From NCBI GenBank assembly GCA_947447375.1, contig CANFJB010000015.1, positions 1 to 56,235 on the forward strand: DNA of 56,235 nt, written 5' to 3'. Every line of letters starts with the position of its first letter. Positions within the stretch are counted from its first letter, which is position 1. The position numbers and the translations under genes were made by a program. Positions 7,447 through 18,170 of this stretch are shown in pieces. The notes below the pieces were generated by a model, which did not search any database, was not told the origin of the DNA, and saw nothing but the letters and a program-made list of their open reading frames with translations. This DNA is from Bacteroidota bacterium. GTDB taxonomy: Bacteria > Bacteroidota > Bacteroidia > Flavobacteriales > Flavobacteriaceae.

Positions 7447-7468
7447 AGAGGCGATTGCAGTCGCCTCT
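7447..7468 (+). terminator. Hairpin after the lipoprotein gene
   Basis: AGAGGCGA (7447-7454) pairs perfectly with TCGCCTCT (7461-7468) around a 6-nt loop. It is GC-rich compared with its surroundings and starts five bases after the stop codon. The following tract (CAATTTAAAAC) has few T residues, so termination may be weak. Confidence 0.6.
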
Positions 7469-7528
7469 CAATTTAAAACAACAACAATTAATTCACTCAA
7501 TTATTATTTATTTTTAATTTTCAAATTT

Positions 7529-7693
7529 ATGAAAAAAATTTTTATCAGTGTATGCTGCATCATTTGCGCATCACTATTTGCACAAATAAAAGAAACAAAC
7601 CCAATCGATTGGGAAAAAATGCTACAAAAAGTAGATCAATCCAAAATCCAGTCTGGTATTTTGATTGACAAATTGTTTTTCAACAACAAGTAG
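7529..7693 (+). pseudogene. 54-residue exported ORF, likely truncated remnant of a larger secreted protein
   Basis: An ATG at 7529 opens a 54-codon frame ending in TAG at 7691-7693. It encodes a clear signal peptide (MKKIFISVCCIICASLFA-Q) and a short mature part with 'IDWEKMLQKVDQ' and 'SGILIDKLF'. The last motif resembles the 'SGILYDRV' segment near the N-terminus of a class of large secreted, often T9SS-sorted, Bacteroidota proteins. No continuation is seen in any plus frame before pyrG. It is probably the surviving 5' end of such a gene; a genuine short exported peptide cannot be excluded. The 246 bp after it hold only the pyrG promoter. Confidence 0.45.
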
Positions 7694-7872
7694 AAAGCCA
7701 TCAAATAGAGGTGATGAACTAATTTTTGCGCCAGTTTTTCTAATATATTCGAGAATTCGTGGCAAAAAGAAAAAAATTAATAACGATTTTAAGAATTACA
7801 CCCAACGGTTTAATAATAATGATTTCCACCTAAGAAAACCCACAATTATTTTTTTATTTCTAACGATTAAAA

Positions 7873-9547
<1,675 letters not shown>

Positions 9548-9589
9548 TATTGTATTTTCGATTACGAAATCGACTTTAATAAAAGTAAA

Positions 9590-11488
9590 ATGGAAGAAAA
9601 AAAATTAGATTTAAATACGATAATTGGGTTTGTACTTATTTTCGGAATTTTGATTTGGATGATGTATCAAAATCAACCTTCAAAAGAACAATTGGCAGCC
9701 GAAAAAGCTAAAAAGGAACAAGCGGCTACTGTTTCTCCTAAGAAAGTAGCGCAAGAAACTGTTGCTGTAAACTCAATTGATACTTCTTCAGCGAATGCGG
9801 CTCAAATCGAAAAGCTTAAAAAATCTTTAGGAAATTTTGCTTATTCTGCTACTTTAGCTTCTGCAAAAGATACTGTGACTACTATTGAAAATGAATATGT
9901 TCGTATCAAAGTTTCTAATAAAGGAGGTTATATCGTTGAAGCGGTATTAAAGAATTTTGAAAAATTTAAAAAAGGATCTGGTCAATTGGTTGAATTAATC
10001 AAGGACAATAATTCTCAATTAAATATTCAATTACTAACCAACGACAATCATACTTTAAATACTAAAGACTTATTTTTTGAACCTACTTTGAGTAAAGTTG
10101 GAGCAAACCAAATTCTTACCATGCGATTAAAAGCAGGTGCTAATGAGTTTTTGGAATACCAATATGAGTTGAAACCAAATGATTATATGGTTGGTTTTAA
10201 TTTGCGTTCTCAAGGATTAAATAAAGTGTTAAACAATTCAAAACCACTTGATTTAGAATGGGATTTAAAAACATTTAGAACGGAAAAAAGTATTTCATAC
10301 GAAAACAGATATACTTTGTTGAATTATGAATATGGCGAAGAAAAATTCAATAATGTTAGTGACGGTCAAAATAAAGAAGAAACGCTTGACAATGTAAAAT
10401 TCATCGCTTACAAGCAACATTTCTTTGCTTCTATTTTAATTACAGACACGCCATTTGCGAAAGCAGTATTAAAATCAAATAAGTTGGTTGTTGATGAAAA
10501 TAAAGATACTATTTTTATCAAACAATTCAATTCTAAAGTTCCGTTAGCCTTCTCAAATGGAGAGATAAACTATAAAATGAATTGGTACTTTGGACCATCA
10601 GATTATAAAACATTAAAAAATTACGATAAGAATATTGAAAAGATAATTCCATTAGGTTGGGGTATTTTTGGATGGATTAATAAATTTATTTTCATTCCAT
10701 TATTTGGGTTTTTAAGTTCTTTCATTGCCTATGGAATTGCGATTATCATATTTACAATTATTATTAAAATTGCAATGTCACCGATTACTTATAAATCATT
10801 TTTGTCACAAGCAAAAATGAAAGTACTTCGTCCTGAAATTAATGAATTGAATGAGAAATTCAAGAAAGAGCCTGCTAAAAAACAACAAGAAACAATGAAA
10901 TTATACAGTAAAGCTGGAGTAAATCCGATGGCTGGTTGTATCCCTGCTTTGATTCAGTTGCCGTTTATGTATGCTTCATTTCAGTTTTTCCCATCAGCAT
11001 TTGAATTAAGACAAAAGAGTTTTCTTTGGGCAGACGATTTATCATCATTTGATGAAATTGTGAAATTACCATTCCATATTCCTTTGTATGGTAGTCATAT
11101 TAGTTTGTTTCCAATTTTAGCAGCAATTGCCATTTTCTTTTATATGAAAATGACTTCTGGTGATCAACAAATGGCAGCGCCAGCTCAAGAAGGGATGCCA
11201 GATATGGCTAAAATGATGAAAATCATGATTTATGTTTCTCCACTAATGATGTTGCTTTTCTTCAATAGCTATGGTGCCGGATTGAGTTTATACAACTTTA
11301 TTTCCAATTTAATTACAATTGGTATCATGTTAGTTATTAAAAATTATATCGTTGATAATGATAAAATTCATGCACAAATTCAAGAAAACAAACTAAAAGA
11401 GCCTAAGAAGTTAGGTAAGTTTCAAAGAAAAATGCAAGAAATTATGGAACAAGCTGAAGCTCAAAAAGCACAGCAAAAAAAGAAATAA
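9590..11488 (+). CDS. yidC: Membrane protein insertase YidC
   Basis: YidC inserts and folds inner-membrane proteins, alone or with SecYEG. The 632-residue protein has the Gram-negative long form. An N-terminal membrane anchor (about 10-26) and a Lys/Ala-rich linker precede a large periplasmic beta-domain (about 90-345). The conserved insertase core from about 365 includes the 'IAMSPITYKSFLSQAKM' loop, the 'NPMAGCIPALIQLPFMYASFQFF' helix and the later 'ISPLMM-like' and 'YNFISNLITIGIM' helices. It ends in a long basic cytoplasmic tail (Lys/Gln-rich), which can contact the ribosome. It follows pyrG by 42 bp and is closed by a strong terminator. Confidence 0.97.
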   Translation: MEEKKLDLNTIIGFVLIFGILIWMMYQNQPSKEQLAAEKAKKEQAATVSPKKVAQETVAVNSIDTSSANAAQIEKLKKSLGNFAYSATLASAKDTVTTIENEYVRIKVSNKGGYIVEAVLKNFEKFKKGSGQLVELIKDNNSQLNIQLLTNDNHTLNTKDLFFEPTLSKVGANQILTMRLKAGANEFLEYQYELKPNDYMVGFNLRSQGLNKVLNNSKPLDLEWDLKTFRTEKSISYENRYTLLNYEYGEEKFNNVSDGQNKEETLDNVKFIAYKQHFFASILITDTPFAKAVLKSNKLVVDENKDTIFIKQFNSKVPLAFSNGEINYKMNWYFGPSDYKTLKNYDKNIEKIIPLGWGIFGWINKFIFIPLFGFLSSFIAYGIAIIIFTIIIKIAMSPITYKSFLSQAKMKVLRPEINELNEKFKKEPAKKQQETMKLYSKAGVNPMAGCIPALIQLPFMYASFQFFPSAFELRQKSFLWADDLSSFDEIVKLPFHIPLYGSHISLFPILAAIAIFFYMKMTSGDQQMAAPAQEGMPDMAKMMKIMIYVSPLMMLLFFNSYGAGLSLYNFISNLITIGIMLVIKNYIVDNDKIHAQIQENKLKEPKKLGKFQRKMQEIMEQAEAQKAQQKKK

Positions 11489-11492
11489 TTTT

Positions 11493-11517
11493 AAAGCACT
11501 CCTAGAGTGCTTTTTTT
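11493..11517 (+). terminator. Intrinsic terminator of the pyrG-yidC unit
   Basis: AAAGCACTC (11493-11501) pairs with GAGTGCTTT (11505-11513) around a 3-nt loop, followed by further T residues. It starts four bases after the yidC stop. Confidence 0.9.
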
Positions 11518-11582
11518 AATAAAGGTGCTTTATTTATAATAAATAATAAAAGAAATAGTTTTATAGTAGTAAATTTAAACAT

Positions 11583-12284
11583 ATGAAACAGTTATTTAAA
11601 ATAGTATTTCTCATTTATTCTATATCATTATTTTCTCAAGCAGATTGTAATAAATTAGACGCCAATGGTAAGAAAATTGGTTTATGGAAAGGTGTTTTTG
11701 AGGATACCAAACGCCCTAGATATGAAGGTACATTTGATCATGATAAAGAAGTTGGCCTATTTAAATTTTTTGATAACACAAAAGCATCTAATTTAATTGC
11801 AACCAGAGAATTCAATTCCAAAGACAATTCTGCCTACACTATTTTTTATGATTTCAATAAAAATAAAATAAGTGAGGGAAAGGTTATTAATAAATTATAC
11901 GAAGGTTTGTGGATTTACTATCACAAAGGTTCAACTGTAATTATGACTTCTGAAAATTATAAAAATGGGAAGTTAAACGGAACAAAAACCGTAAATTTTA
12001 AATCCGGTAAACCAGCCGAGATTTCCAATTATAAAAACGGCATTCTAGATGGTGTTTATATAAAATATGATGAAAGTGGTGTAGCTTTGGAAGAATCATT
12101 TTATGTCAATGGCGAATTGAGTGGCGAAACTACCTATAGAGCTCCTGACGGATTAGTCGTTGCTAAAGGGAAATTTATAAATGGAATAAAAGTGGGAATT
12201 TGGCAATTTTTTGAAAACGGAAAATTAGAGAGTGAAGACAATTACGATCAGCCAGTTAGAACAAAGTCAAAGCGTAATAAATAA
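11583..12284 (+). CDS. Exported MORN-repeat (YwqK-like) protein
   Basis: A 233-residue protein with a signal peptide (MKQLFKIVFLIYSISLFSQ). Its mature part is built from repeated MORN-2-type units of about 20-23 residues, such as 'GKKIGLWKGVFED', 'YEGLWIYYHKG', 'GKLNGTKTVNFKSGKP', 'GILDGVYIKYDESG' and 'GIKVGIWQFFENGKLE'. In database nomenclature these are often labelled 'toxin-antitoxin system YwqK family antitoxin'. There is no toxin partner here, so that name would mislead. The repeats form an extended beta-sheet ribbon and the function is unknown. It sits 25 bp upstream of mnmA and may be co-transcribed with it. Confidence 0.8.
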   Translation: MKQLFKIVFLIYSISLFSQADCNKLDANGKKIGLWKGVFEDTKRPRYEGTFDHDKEVGLFKFFDNTKASNLIATREFNSKDNSAYTIFYDFNKNKISEGKVINKLYEGLWIYYHKGSTVIMTSENYKNGKLNGTKTVNFKSGKPAEISNYKNGILDGVYIKYDESGVALEESFYVNGELSGETTYRAPDGLVVAKGKFINGIKVGIWQFFENGKLESEDNYDQPVRTKSKRNK

Positions 12285-12309
12285 TATTTTAACAATTCAA
12301 TAATAAACT

Positions 12310-13497
12310 ATGAAACGAGTTGTAGTTGGTCTTTCCGGCGGTGTTGATTCTAGTGTTGCGGCCTATTTGTTGCAACAACAGGGTTACGAAGTTATTGGAC
12401 TTTTTATGAAAAATTGGCACGACGACTCGGTTACTATTTCCAACGAATGTCCTTGGTTAGAAGATAGTAATGACGCTTTATTAGTAGCAGAAAAATTGGG
12501 AATTCCATTTCAAACGGTTGATTTAAGTGAACAATACAAAGAAAAAATCGTTGATTATATGTTCAACGAATATGAAAAAGGGAGAACTCCAAATCCTGAT
12601 GTGCTTTGTAATCGAGAAATAAAATTCGATGTTTTCATGAAAATTGCAATTAGTTTAGGTGCCGATTATGTGGCTACTGGACATTATTGTAGAAAAGGTG
12701 AAATTGATGATAATGGTAAAAAAGTGTATCAATTACTTTCAGGTGTTGATACTAATAAAGACCAATCTTATTTTTTATGTCAATTATCACAAGAACAATT
12801 GGCAAAATCTTTATTTCCAATTGGCGAATTAACTAAGCCAGAAGTTCGTGAAATTGCTGCACAAATGAATTTGATAACTGCCGAAAAGAAAGATTCTCAA
12901 GGTTTGTGTTTTATAGGAAAAGTTAGATTACCAGAATTTTTACAGCAAAAATTAGAAAAGAAAGAAGGCTTAATTGTACAAATTGATGCTAAAGATCCAA
13001 TTTACAATCAAAAACCAACTGAATTTCAATCGGAAGAAGACAATTTAGCTTTTGAATCTCAAACTTTATCCTATCAACCAAATAGGGGAAAAGTAGTAGG
13101 GAAACATCAAGGAGCGCATTTTTTCACCATTGGTCAACGCAAAGGTTTAAATGTCGGAGGAACCAAAGAACCTTTATTTATTATTGCTACCAATGTTGAA
13201 ACCAACACAATCTATACCGGTTTAGGTAGCGAACATCCAGGTTTGTTTAAGAAAGCTTTATTTATTCAGAATTCTGAAATTCATTGGATTAGAGAAGATT
13301 TAGCTATTGCAAATGGAGGAAAAATGGAAGTAATGGCTAGAATTCGATACCGTCAGGCTTTGCAAAAAGCAACTTTACACCAATTTGAAGACGGCATGTA
13401 TGTGAAATTCGACGAACCTCAATCGGCAATTACTGAAGGTCAATTCGTAGCATGGTATATTAATGATGAATTAGTTGGTTCGGGAGTTATTTCTTAA
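12310..13497 (+). CDS. mnmA: tRNA-specific 2-thiouridylase MnmA
   Basis: MnmA installs the 2-thio group on the wobble uridine (U34) of tRNA-Lys, -Glu and -Gln, using a relayed sulfur atom and ATP. The 395-residue protein has the PP-loop SGGVDS at residues 9-14 and both catalytic cysteines, Cys100 ([12 protein letters not shown]) and Cys200 (DSQGLCFIG). It also has the C-terminal beta-barrel pair with '[13 protein letters not shown]' and 'GQFVAWY'. The length is slightly greater than in E. coli because of an insertion around residues 215-260. It is followed by the subtilase gene after 23 bp. Identification is secure. Confidence 0.97.
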   Translation: MKRVVVGLSGGVDSSVAAYLLQQQGYEVIGLFMKNWHDDSVTISNECPWLEDSNDALLVAEKLGIPFQTVDLSEQYKEKIVDYMFNEYEKGRTPNPDVLCNREIKFDVFMKIAISLGADYVATGHYCRKGEIDDNGKKVYQLLSGVDTNKDQSYFLCQLSQEQLAKSLFPIGELTKPEVREIAAQMNLITAEKKDSQGLCFIGKVRLPEFLQQKLEKKEGLIVQIDAKDPIYNQKPTEFQSEEDNLAFESQTLSYQPNRGKVVGKHQGAHFFTIGQRKGLNVGGTKEPLFIIATNVETNTIYTGLGSEHPGLFKKALFIQNSEIHWIREDLAIANGGKMEVMARIRYRQALQKATLHQFEDGMYVKFDEPQSAITEGQFVAWYINDELVGSGVIS

Positions 13498-13520
13498 ATT
13501 TGTAGTATAGATTTAATCAA

Positions 13521-15134
13521 ATGAAAAAAACGGTATTGATTATTGTCCTATTAATTTCTGCTTTTGGCTATTCGCAAGAAGATGCTTGGGTTTATTTTAA
13601 AGACAAACCAAACAGTCAATATTATTTAGCCAATCCACTTCAAATGCTATCTCAAAGAGCTTTAGACAGAAGAGCTGTTCAAAATATTCCTTTGGATATT
13701 AAAGACGTTCCCATTCATCAACCTTATATTGATCAAATTACTGCAACCTCAGGAATCAGTGTTAAAGCGAGTTCAAAATGGTTGAATTGTTTGCATATTC
13801 GTGGCACTCAAACTGTAATTCAATCTTTAAGTTTATTATCATTTGTAGATCATGTTACTTTTGCAAATGCTACTTTAAATAGGCCTGGAAAAACATCCAA
13901 TAGTAGTAATTATTCTGCTGTAAATAAGGTTTTAGAAACTCAAGTAACCTACAATTATGGGACTTCAGGAAATCAAATCCAAATGCTAAACGGAAACTAT
14001 TTGCACCAGCAAAATTTTACTGGTACTGGTAAAATAATTGCAATTTTAGATGCTGGTTTTCCAGGTGTAGATAGTGTTCCCCCTTTTCAAAGGTTGAGAG
14101 ACAATAATCAAATTTTAGGTGGATATAACTTTGTTGATAGAAGTTCTAATTTTTATGCAATGAATTCACATGGAACTCAAGTGCTTTCTACTATGGGTGG
14201 TTACGTTGATGCTCAGTTAGTTGGAACAGCTCCTGATGCTTCTTATTATTTATTTGTTACTGAAGATAGTACTTCCGAAACTCCTCTAGAAGAATCGCTT
14301 TGGGTTGAAGCAGCGGAAATGGCCGACAAGTTAGGCGCTGATGTGATTAATTCTTCTTTGGGTTATTTTGACTTTGATAATCCTAATTATAGTTATACTT
14401 ACAATAATATGAATGGAACAACTGCTTTTTGTTCTCGTGGAGCAAATATCGCTTTTACAAGAGGAATGGTAGTTGTAATTTCCGCTGGAAATTCAGGAAA
14501 TACTAGTAATCCACATATAAGCGCACCTGCTGATGCTACAAATGCTCTTACAGTAGGAGCAGTGAATTCAGCAAGAAATTATGCAAGTTTTAGTTCGATA
14601 GGTCCATCATTTGACGGAAGAATTAAGCCCGATGTGATGGCTCAAGGTCAGTCAGCAGTTGTTGCAATGCCATCGGGAGCAGTAGCTACTAATAGCGGAA
14701 CTTCTTTTTCAGGGCCAATTATTGCTGGTATGGTAGCAAGTTTTTGGCAAGCTTTCCCCAATTTATCAAATGCTAGAATTGTTCAGTTGATAAAGGAATC
14801 ATGCGACCGTTATTCTAATCCAAATGCACAATACGGTTATGGAATTCCTAATTTCCAATTGGCATTAAATAATGCTTTAGCTAGTAATCAATTTACTTCT
14901 GAAGGTTTTTCTTTATATCCAAATCCCGTCAATGATGAAGTTACTTTTTCATTTTCCTCCAATGCTATTTCAAGAGAAATTATTATTTACAATAGTTTAG
15001 GTCAAGAAATTATTAGAAAAAATAGTGATCATCAGTTGGAAGTTATTTCTTTGCAATCAGTTGAAAATGGAGTTTATTTTTATAAAATTGCTGCTGCAAA
15101 TGAAATTATTACAGGTAAACTAATTAAAAAATAG
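13521..15134 (+). CDS. Secreted S8 (subtilisin-like) serine peptidase with T9SS sorting domain
   Basis: A 537-residue secreted protease. A signal peptide (MKKTVLIIVLLISAFGYSQ) and a propeptide-like region (about 20-130) precede the S8 domain. The catalytic triad is visible: Asp177 (IAILDAGFPG), His217 (NSHGTQV) and Ser395 (SGTSFSGP), with the oxyanion Asn in 'SAGNSGN'. The last ~75 residues form a type A T9SS C-terminal domain: 'SLYPNPVNDEV', a beta-sandwich, 'GVYFYKI' and a final 'GKLIKK'. The protein should be exported through the Sec system and then the type 9 secretion system, with the tail cleaved. Gene spacing (23 bp before, 9 bp after) places it in the mnmA-to-pafA cluster. Confidence 0.95.
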   Translation: MKKTVLIIVLLISAFGYSQEDAWVYFKDKPNSQYYLANPLQMLSQRALDRRAVQNIPLDIKDVPIHQPYIDQITATSGISVKASSKWLNCLHIRGTQTVIQSLSLLSFVDHVTFANATLNRPGKTSNSSNYSAVNKVLETQVTYNYGTSGNQIQMLNGNYLHQQNFTGTGKIIAILDAGFPGVDSVPPFQRLRDNNQILGGYNFVDRSSNFYAMNSHGTQVLSTMGGYVDAQLVGTAPDASYYLFVTEDSTSETPLEESLWVEAAEMADKLGADVINSSLGYFDFDNPNYSYTYNNMNGTTAFCSRGANIAFTRGMVVVISAGNSGNTSNPHISAPADATNALTVGAVNSARNYASFSSIGPSFDGRIKPDVMAQGQSAVVAMPSGAVATNSGTSFSGPIIAGMVASFWQAFPNLSNARIVQLIKESCDRYSNPNAQYGYGIPNFQLALNNALASNQFTSEGFSLYPNPVNDEVTFSFSSNAISREIIIYNSLGQEIIRKNSDHQLEVISLQSVENGVYFYKIAAANEIITGKLIKK

Positions 15135-15143
15135 TAGTTTAAT

Positions 15144-16082
15144 ATGAATAAAATCACTCAGCTTTTTAAAATTCAATACCCAATTATTCAAGGAGGAATG
15201 ATATGGAATAGCGGATATAAATTGGCTAGCGCTGTAAGTAACGCGGGTGGTTTGGGATTAATTGGCGCTGGATCAATGTATCCAGATGTTTTAAGAGAAC
15301 ATATTCAAAAATGCAAATTGGCAACTGATAAACCTTTTGGTGTAAATGTTCCAATGTTATACCCAAATATTGAAGAAATTATTAATATTATCATTGAAGA
15401 AGGTGTAAAAATTGTATTTACATCAGCTGGAAATCCGGCTACTTGGACTTCCTTATTAAAGCAAAATGGAATTACTGTTGTTCATGTGGTTAGCAGTTCT
15501 AAATTTGCATTAAAGGCACAAGATGCTGGTGTAGATGCTGTTGTAGCCGAAGGTTTCGAAGCAGGCGGGCACAATGGGAGGGAAGAAACCACAACGCTTA
15601 CGCTTATTCCAATGGTTAAAAAGTACTTATCAATCCCTTTAATTGCTGCGGGGGGAATTGCAACCGGAAGAGGAATGTTGGCGGCAATGGTACTTGGTGC
15701 TGATGGAGTACAAGTAGGATCCAGATTTGCTGCATCTGTTGAATCTTCAGCGCATGATAATTTTAAAAACACCATTATTAATTGTAAAGAAGGGGAAACT
15801 CAGGTAACTTTGAAAGAACTAGCGCCGGTACGATTAATAAAAAACAAATTTTATAACGATATTCAGGAATTGTATAAAACCAGCCCTTCTGTTGATGAAT
15901 TAAAGACTTTGTTAGGAAGAGCGAGAGCTAAAAAAGGAATGTTTGAAGGAGATTTAGTAGAAGGTGAATTGGAAATTGGTCAGATTTCAGGTTTATTCGA
16001 AGATATAAAAACTGCAAAAGAGATTGTCGATGATATGATTCGTGAATTTGAAATTGCAAAAAGTGAAATTCAAAATTTATAA
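15144..16082 (+). CDS. NAD(P)H-dependent flavin oxidoreductase, nitronate monooxygenase family
   Basis: A 312-residue TIM-barrel flavoenzyme of the nitronate monooxygenase/FabK-like family. Typical elements are 'PIIQGGMIW' at the N-terminus, 'SNAGGLGLIGAGSM', the catalytic-loop region 'VVAEGFEAGGHNGREE', and the FMN-phosphate site 'IAAGGIATGRGMLAAMVLGADGVQVGSRF'. The putative catalytic His is in AGGHNG. Members oxidise nitronates or act as enoyl-ACP reductases; these motifs cannot decide between them with certainty, so only the family is called. It is cytosolic, with no signal peptide. It begins 9 bp after the subtilase gene, so the pair is almost certainly co-transcribed despite unrelated functions. 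Confidence 0.9.
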   Translation: MNKITQLFKIQYPIIQGGMIWNSGYKLASAVSNAGGLGLIGAGSMYPDVLREHIQKCKLATDKPFGVNVPMLYPNIEEIINIIIEEGVKIVFTSAGNPATWTSLLKQNGITVVHVVSSSKFALKAQDAGVDAVVAEGFEAGGHNGREETTTLTLIPMVKKYLSIPLIAAGGIATGRGMLAAMVLGADGVQVGSRFAASVESSAHDNFKNTIINCKEGETQVTLKELAPVRLIKNKFYNDIQELYKTSPSVDELKTLLGRARAKKGMFEGDLVEGELEIGQISGLFEDIKTAKEIVDDMIREFEIAKSEIQNL

Positions 16083-16108
16083 TAAATAATGCGCAAGCAT
16101 AATTAAGG

Positions 16109-16528
16109 ATGAAGAAACTTAAAATAATAGTTCTGTTTTTATTTCTAGTAACTGGCGTTCAAAAATTGGATGCACAAGTATATAAATACATAGCAACAGG
16201 ATTTAGTGTTCTAGAAAAAGACGAAAAAGACAATTGGGGTAAATGGTCGGATTATCAAACTACTAATATCATGATTTCATTAGATCTTGATAAAAGAAGA
16301 ATTGTAGTTTATTCCAAAGAAATTCAGTATTATAACATTGACAGTTTTGAAAAACAAATCGAAAATGACGACGATTTAATCTTTCCTTTTAGTTGCAAAG
16401 ATATTGACGGAGAACCCTTTACGATTTCATTTATTACAAGAAAAAAACAAGATTACAGAAAACAATTGTACATCAATCAAAAAGAGGTGATTCTAGTTTA
16501 TAATATCGTTAACTTCCAAAATAAATAA
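16109..16528 (+). CDS. Small exported protein of unknown function
   Basis: A 139-residue protein with a signal peptide (MKKLKIIVLFLFLVTGVQKLDA-Q) and a compact mature part rich in Lys, Asp and aromatic residues. Segments such as 'DNWGKWSDYQTTNIMISLDLDKRRIVVYSKEIQYYNI' suggest alternating beta-strands. There are no cysteines arranged for a metal site and no lipobox. I do not recognise the family. It lies in the plus-strand cluster between the flavin oxidoreductase (26 bp upstream) and pafA (28 bp downstream). The regular codon use, the signal peptide and tight spacing make it a real gene. Confidence 0.7.
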   Translation: MKKLKIIVLFLFLVTGVQKLDAQVYKYIATGFSVLEKDEKDNWGKWSDYQTTNIMISLDLDKRRIVVYSKEIQYYNIDSFEKQIENDDDLIFPFSCKDIDGEPFTISFITRKKQDYRKQLYINQKEVILVYNIVNFQNK

Positions 16529-16556
16529 GTATTAGCCATAAATAAATATTCAAATT

Positions 16557-18167
16557 ATGAAAAATATATTTTTTGCTTCAGTTTTATTAATCAGTTCATT
16601 TCTAAACGCTCAAGAACGCCCTAAATTAGTTGTAGGTATAGTTGTTGATCAGATGAAAATGGAGTATTTATATCGTTTTTCAGATGATTTCTCTGCAAAT
16701 GGTTTCAAGAAATTAATTGATAATGGATATACATTTCAGAATATGCATTTTAATTATACTCCAACTTATACTGGACCGGGACATTCTTCAATTTATACAG
16801 GAACTACGCCTTCAATTCATGGAATTGTAGGGAATGATTGGTTTAATCGATCTACAGGAAAGGAAATGTATTGTACTGATGACGCATCGGTTCACACTAT
16901 CGGAGATGGAAAACAAGAGGAGGGTAAAATGTCACCAAAGAATTTACAAACTACTACTATTACGGATGAACTTCGATTAGAAACCAATTTTAAAGGCAAA
17001 GTAATTGGAATAAGTTTGAAAGATAGAGGGGCAATTTTACCTGCTGGACATTTTGCAAATTGGGCATTCTGGTACAGTAACACTGGATCGTTTATTTCAA
17101 GTTCTTTTTATGGTGAAAAACTGCCTGATTGGGTTACCACATTCAATAATGAAAAACATTACATGCCTTACATCAATAAAGGTTGGGATTTATTTAAACC
17201 TATTTCAACTTATAGTAAGAGTCTGGCAGACAACAATCCATATGAAGGAAAACTATATGGGAGTTCAGCGCCTGTATTTCCTTATGACTTAAAAGCGATG
17301 TACCAAAAAAATGATGCTAGTATTATTCGTTCAACTCCTTTTGGTAACGATTTATTGGCTGAATTTGCTATACAAGCTATTAATAGTGAAGAATTAGGTA
17401 AAGATAATATCACCGATTTTTTAACTGTTAGCTTTTCGTCAACAGATTATGTAGGTCATTTAACCGGGCCTAGATCTATAGAAACACAGGATACTTATCT
17501 TAGATTAGATAAAACAATCGCCGATTTTTTAACTTATCTCGATAAAACTGTTGGAAAAGATAATTACCTTATTTTTTTAACTGCTGATCATGCGGGAGCT
17601 GAAAATGTAAATTTTTTAAAAGATAATAAATACGAGGTAAATAGTGTTGAACCTAAAGAAATTACAAAGGCTTTAACTAAATTTTCAATAGATACTTTCG
17701 GAGAGAATTTGGTGTTAAATTATTCGAATTTTAATTTATACTTTAACAAAGACATTATTAAAAATAAAGGATTGGATTTATCAAAGGTAAAGCTATCATT
17801 TAAAGAATATTTAATGACTCAAAACCAAGTAAAAAGGGTTTATTCTGAAGAAGAGATTTTAGCTTCTACCGGTAATGATTTTTATTTGAATTTTATTGCA
17901 AAAGGATATGATCCAAATCAAAATGGGGATTTGGTAATTCTAGATAAACCTGGTTATATTGAATATAAAGGTACAGGAACTTCACATGGAACCCCATATT
18001 CTTATGATACTCATGTGCCTGCAATTTTTTATGGATGGCATGTAAAACACGGTGAAAGTCATGATAGAAAAGTAATTACGCAAATTATTCCAACAATTGC
18101 TCAAATGATAAAAATTCCATTTCCTAATGGAACAGAAGCAAATCTTCTAACAGAAGTTTTCAAGTAA
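16557..18167 (+). CDS. pafA: Alkaline phosphatase PafA
   Basis: A periplasmic phosphomonoesterase of the alkaline phosphatase superfamily. The 536 residues carry a signal peptide (MKNIFFASVLLISSFLNAQ) and the PafA active-site set. Nucleophile Thr72 is in 'TPTYTGPGH' (equivalent to Thr79 in the Elizabethkingia enzyme), Asn93 in 'VGNDWF', and Lys155/Arg157 in 'SLKDRGAI'. Metal ligands are recognisable in 'VVDQMKMEYL', 'SSTDYVGH', 'TADHAGAEN' and 'SYDTHVPAIFY'. PafA-type enzymes are reported to be insensitive to phosphate and widespread in Bacteroidota, releasing phosphate from organic esters even when phosphate is plentiful. No Pho-box-like signal was recognised. It ends 3 bp from the convergent lysA gene. 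Confidence 0.93.
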   Translation: MKNIFFASVLLISSFLNAQERPKLVVGIVVDQMKMEYLYRFSDDFSANGFKKLIDNGYTFQNMHFNYTPTYTGPGHSSIYTGTTPSIHGIVGNDWFNRSTGKEMYCTDDASVHTIGDGKQEEGKMSPKNLQTTTITDELRLETNFKGKVIGISLKDRGAILPAGHFANWAFWYSNTGSFISSSFYGEKLPDWVTTFNNEKHYMPYINKGWDLFKPISTYSKSLADNNPYEGKLYGSSAPVFPYDLKAMYQKNDASIIRSTPFGNDLLAEFAIQAINSEELGKDNITDFLTVSFSSTDYVGHLTGPRSIETQDTYLRLDKTIADFLTYLDKTVGKDNYLIFLTADHAGAENVNFLKDNKYEVNSVEPKEITKALTKFSIDTFGENLVLNYSNFNLYFNKDIIKNKGLDLSKVKLSFKEYLMTQNQVKRVYSEEEILASTGNDFYLNFIAKGYDPNQNGDLVILDKPGYIEYKGTGTSHGTPYSYDTHVPAIFYGWHVKHGESHDRKVITQIIPTIAQMIKIPFPNGTEANLLTEVFK

Positions 18168-18170
18168 TTT

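Noticed and set aside
11583..12284. Antitoxin of a toxin-antitoxin pair (YwqK annotation)
   Set aside because: The protein is exported, built of MORN repeats, and has no toxin gene beside it; the database name is misleading here.
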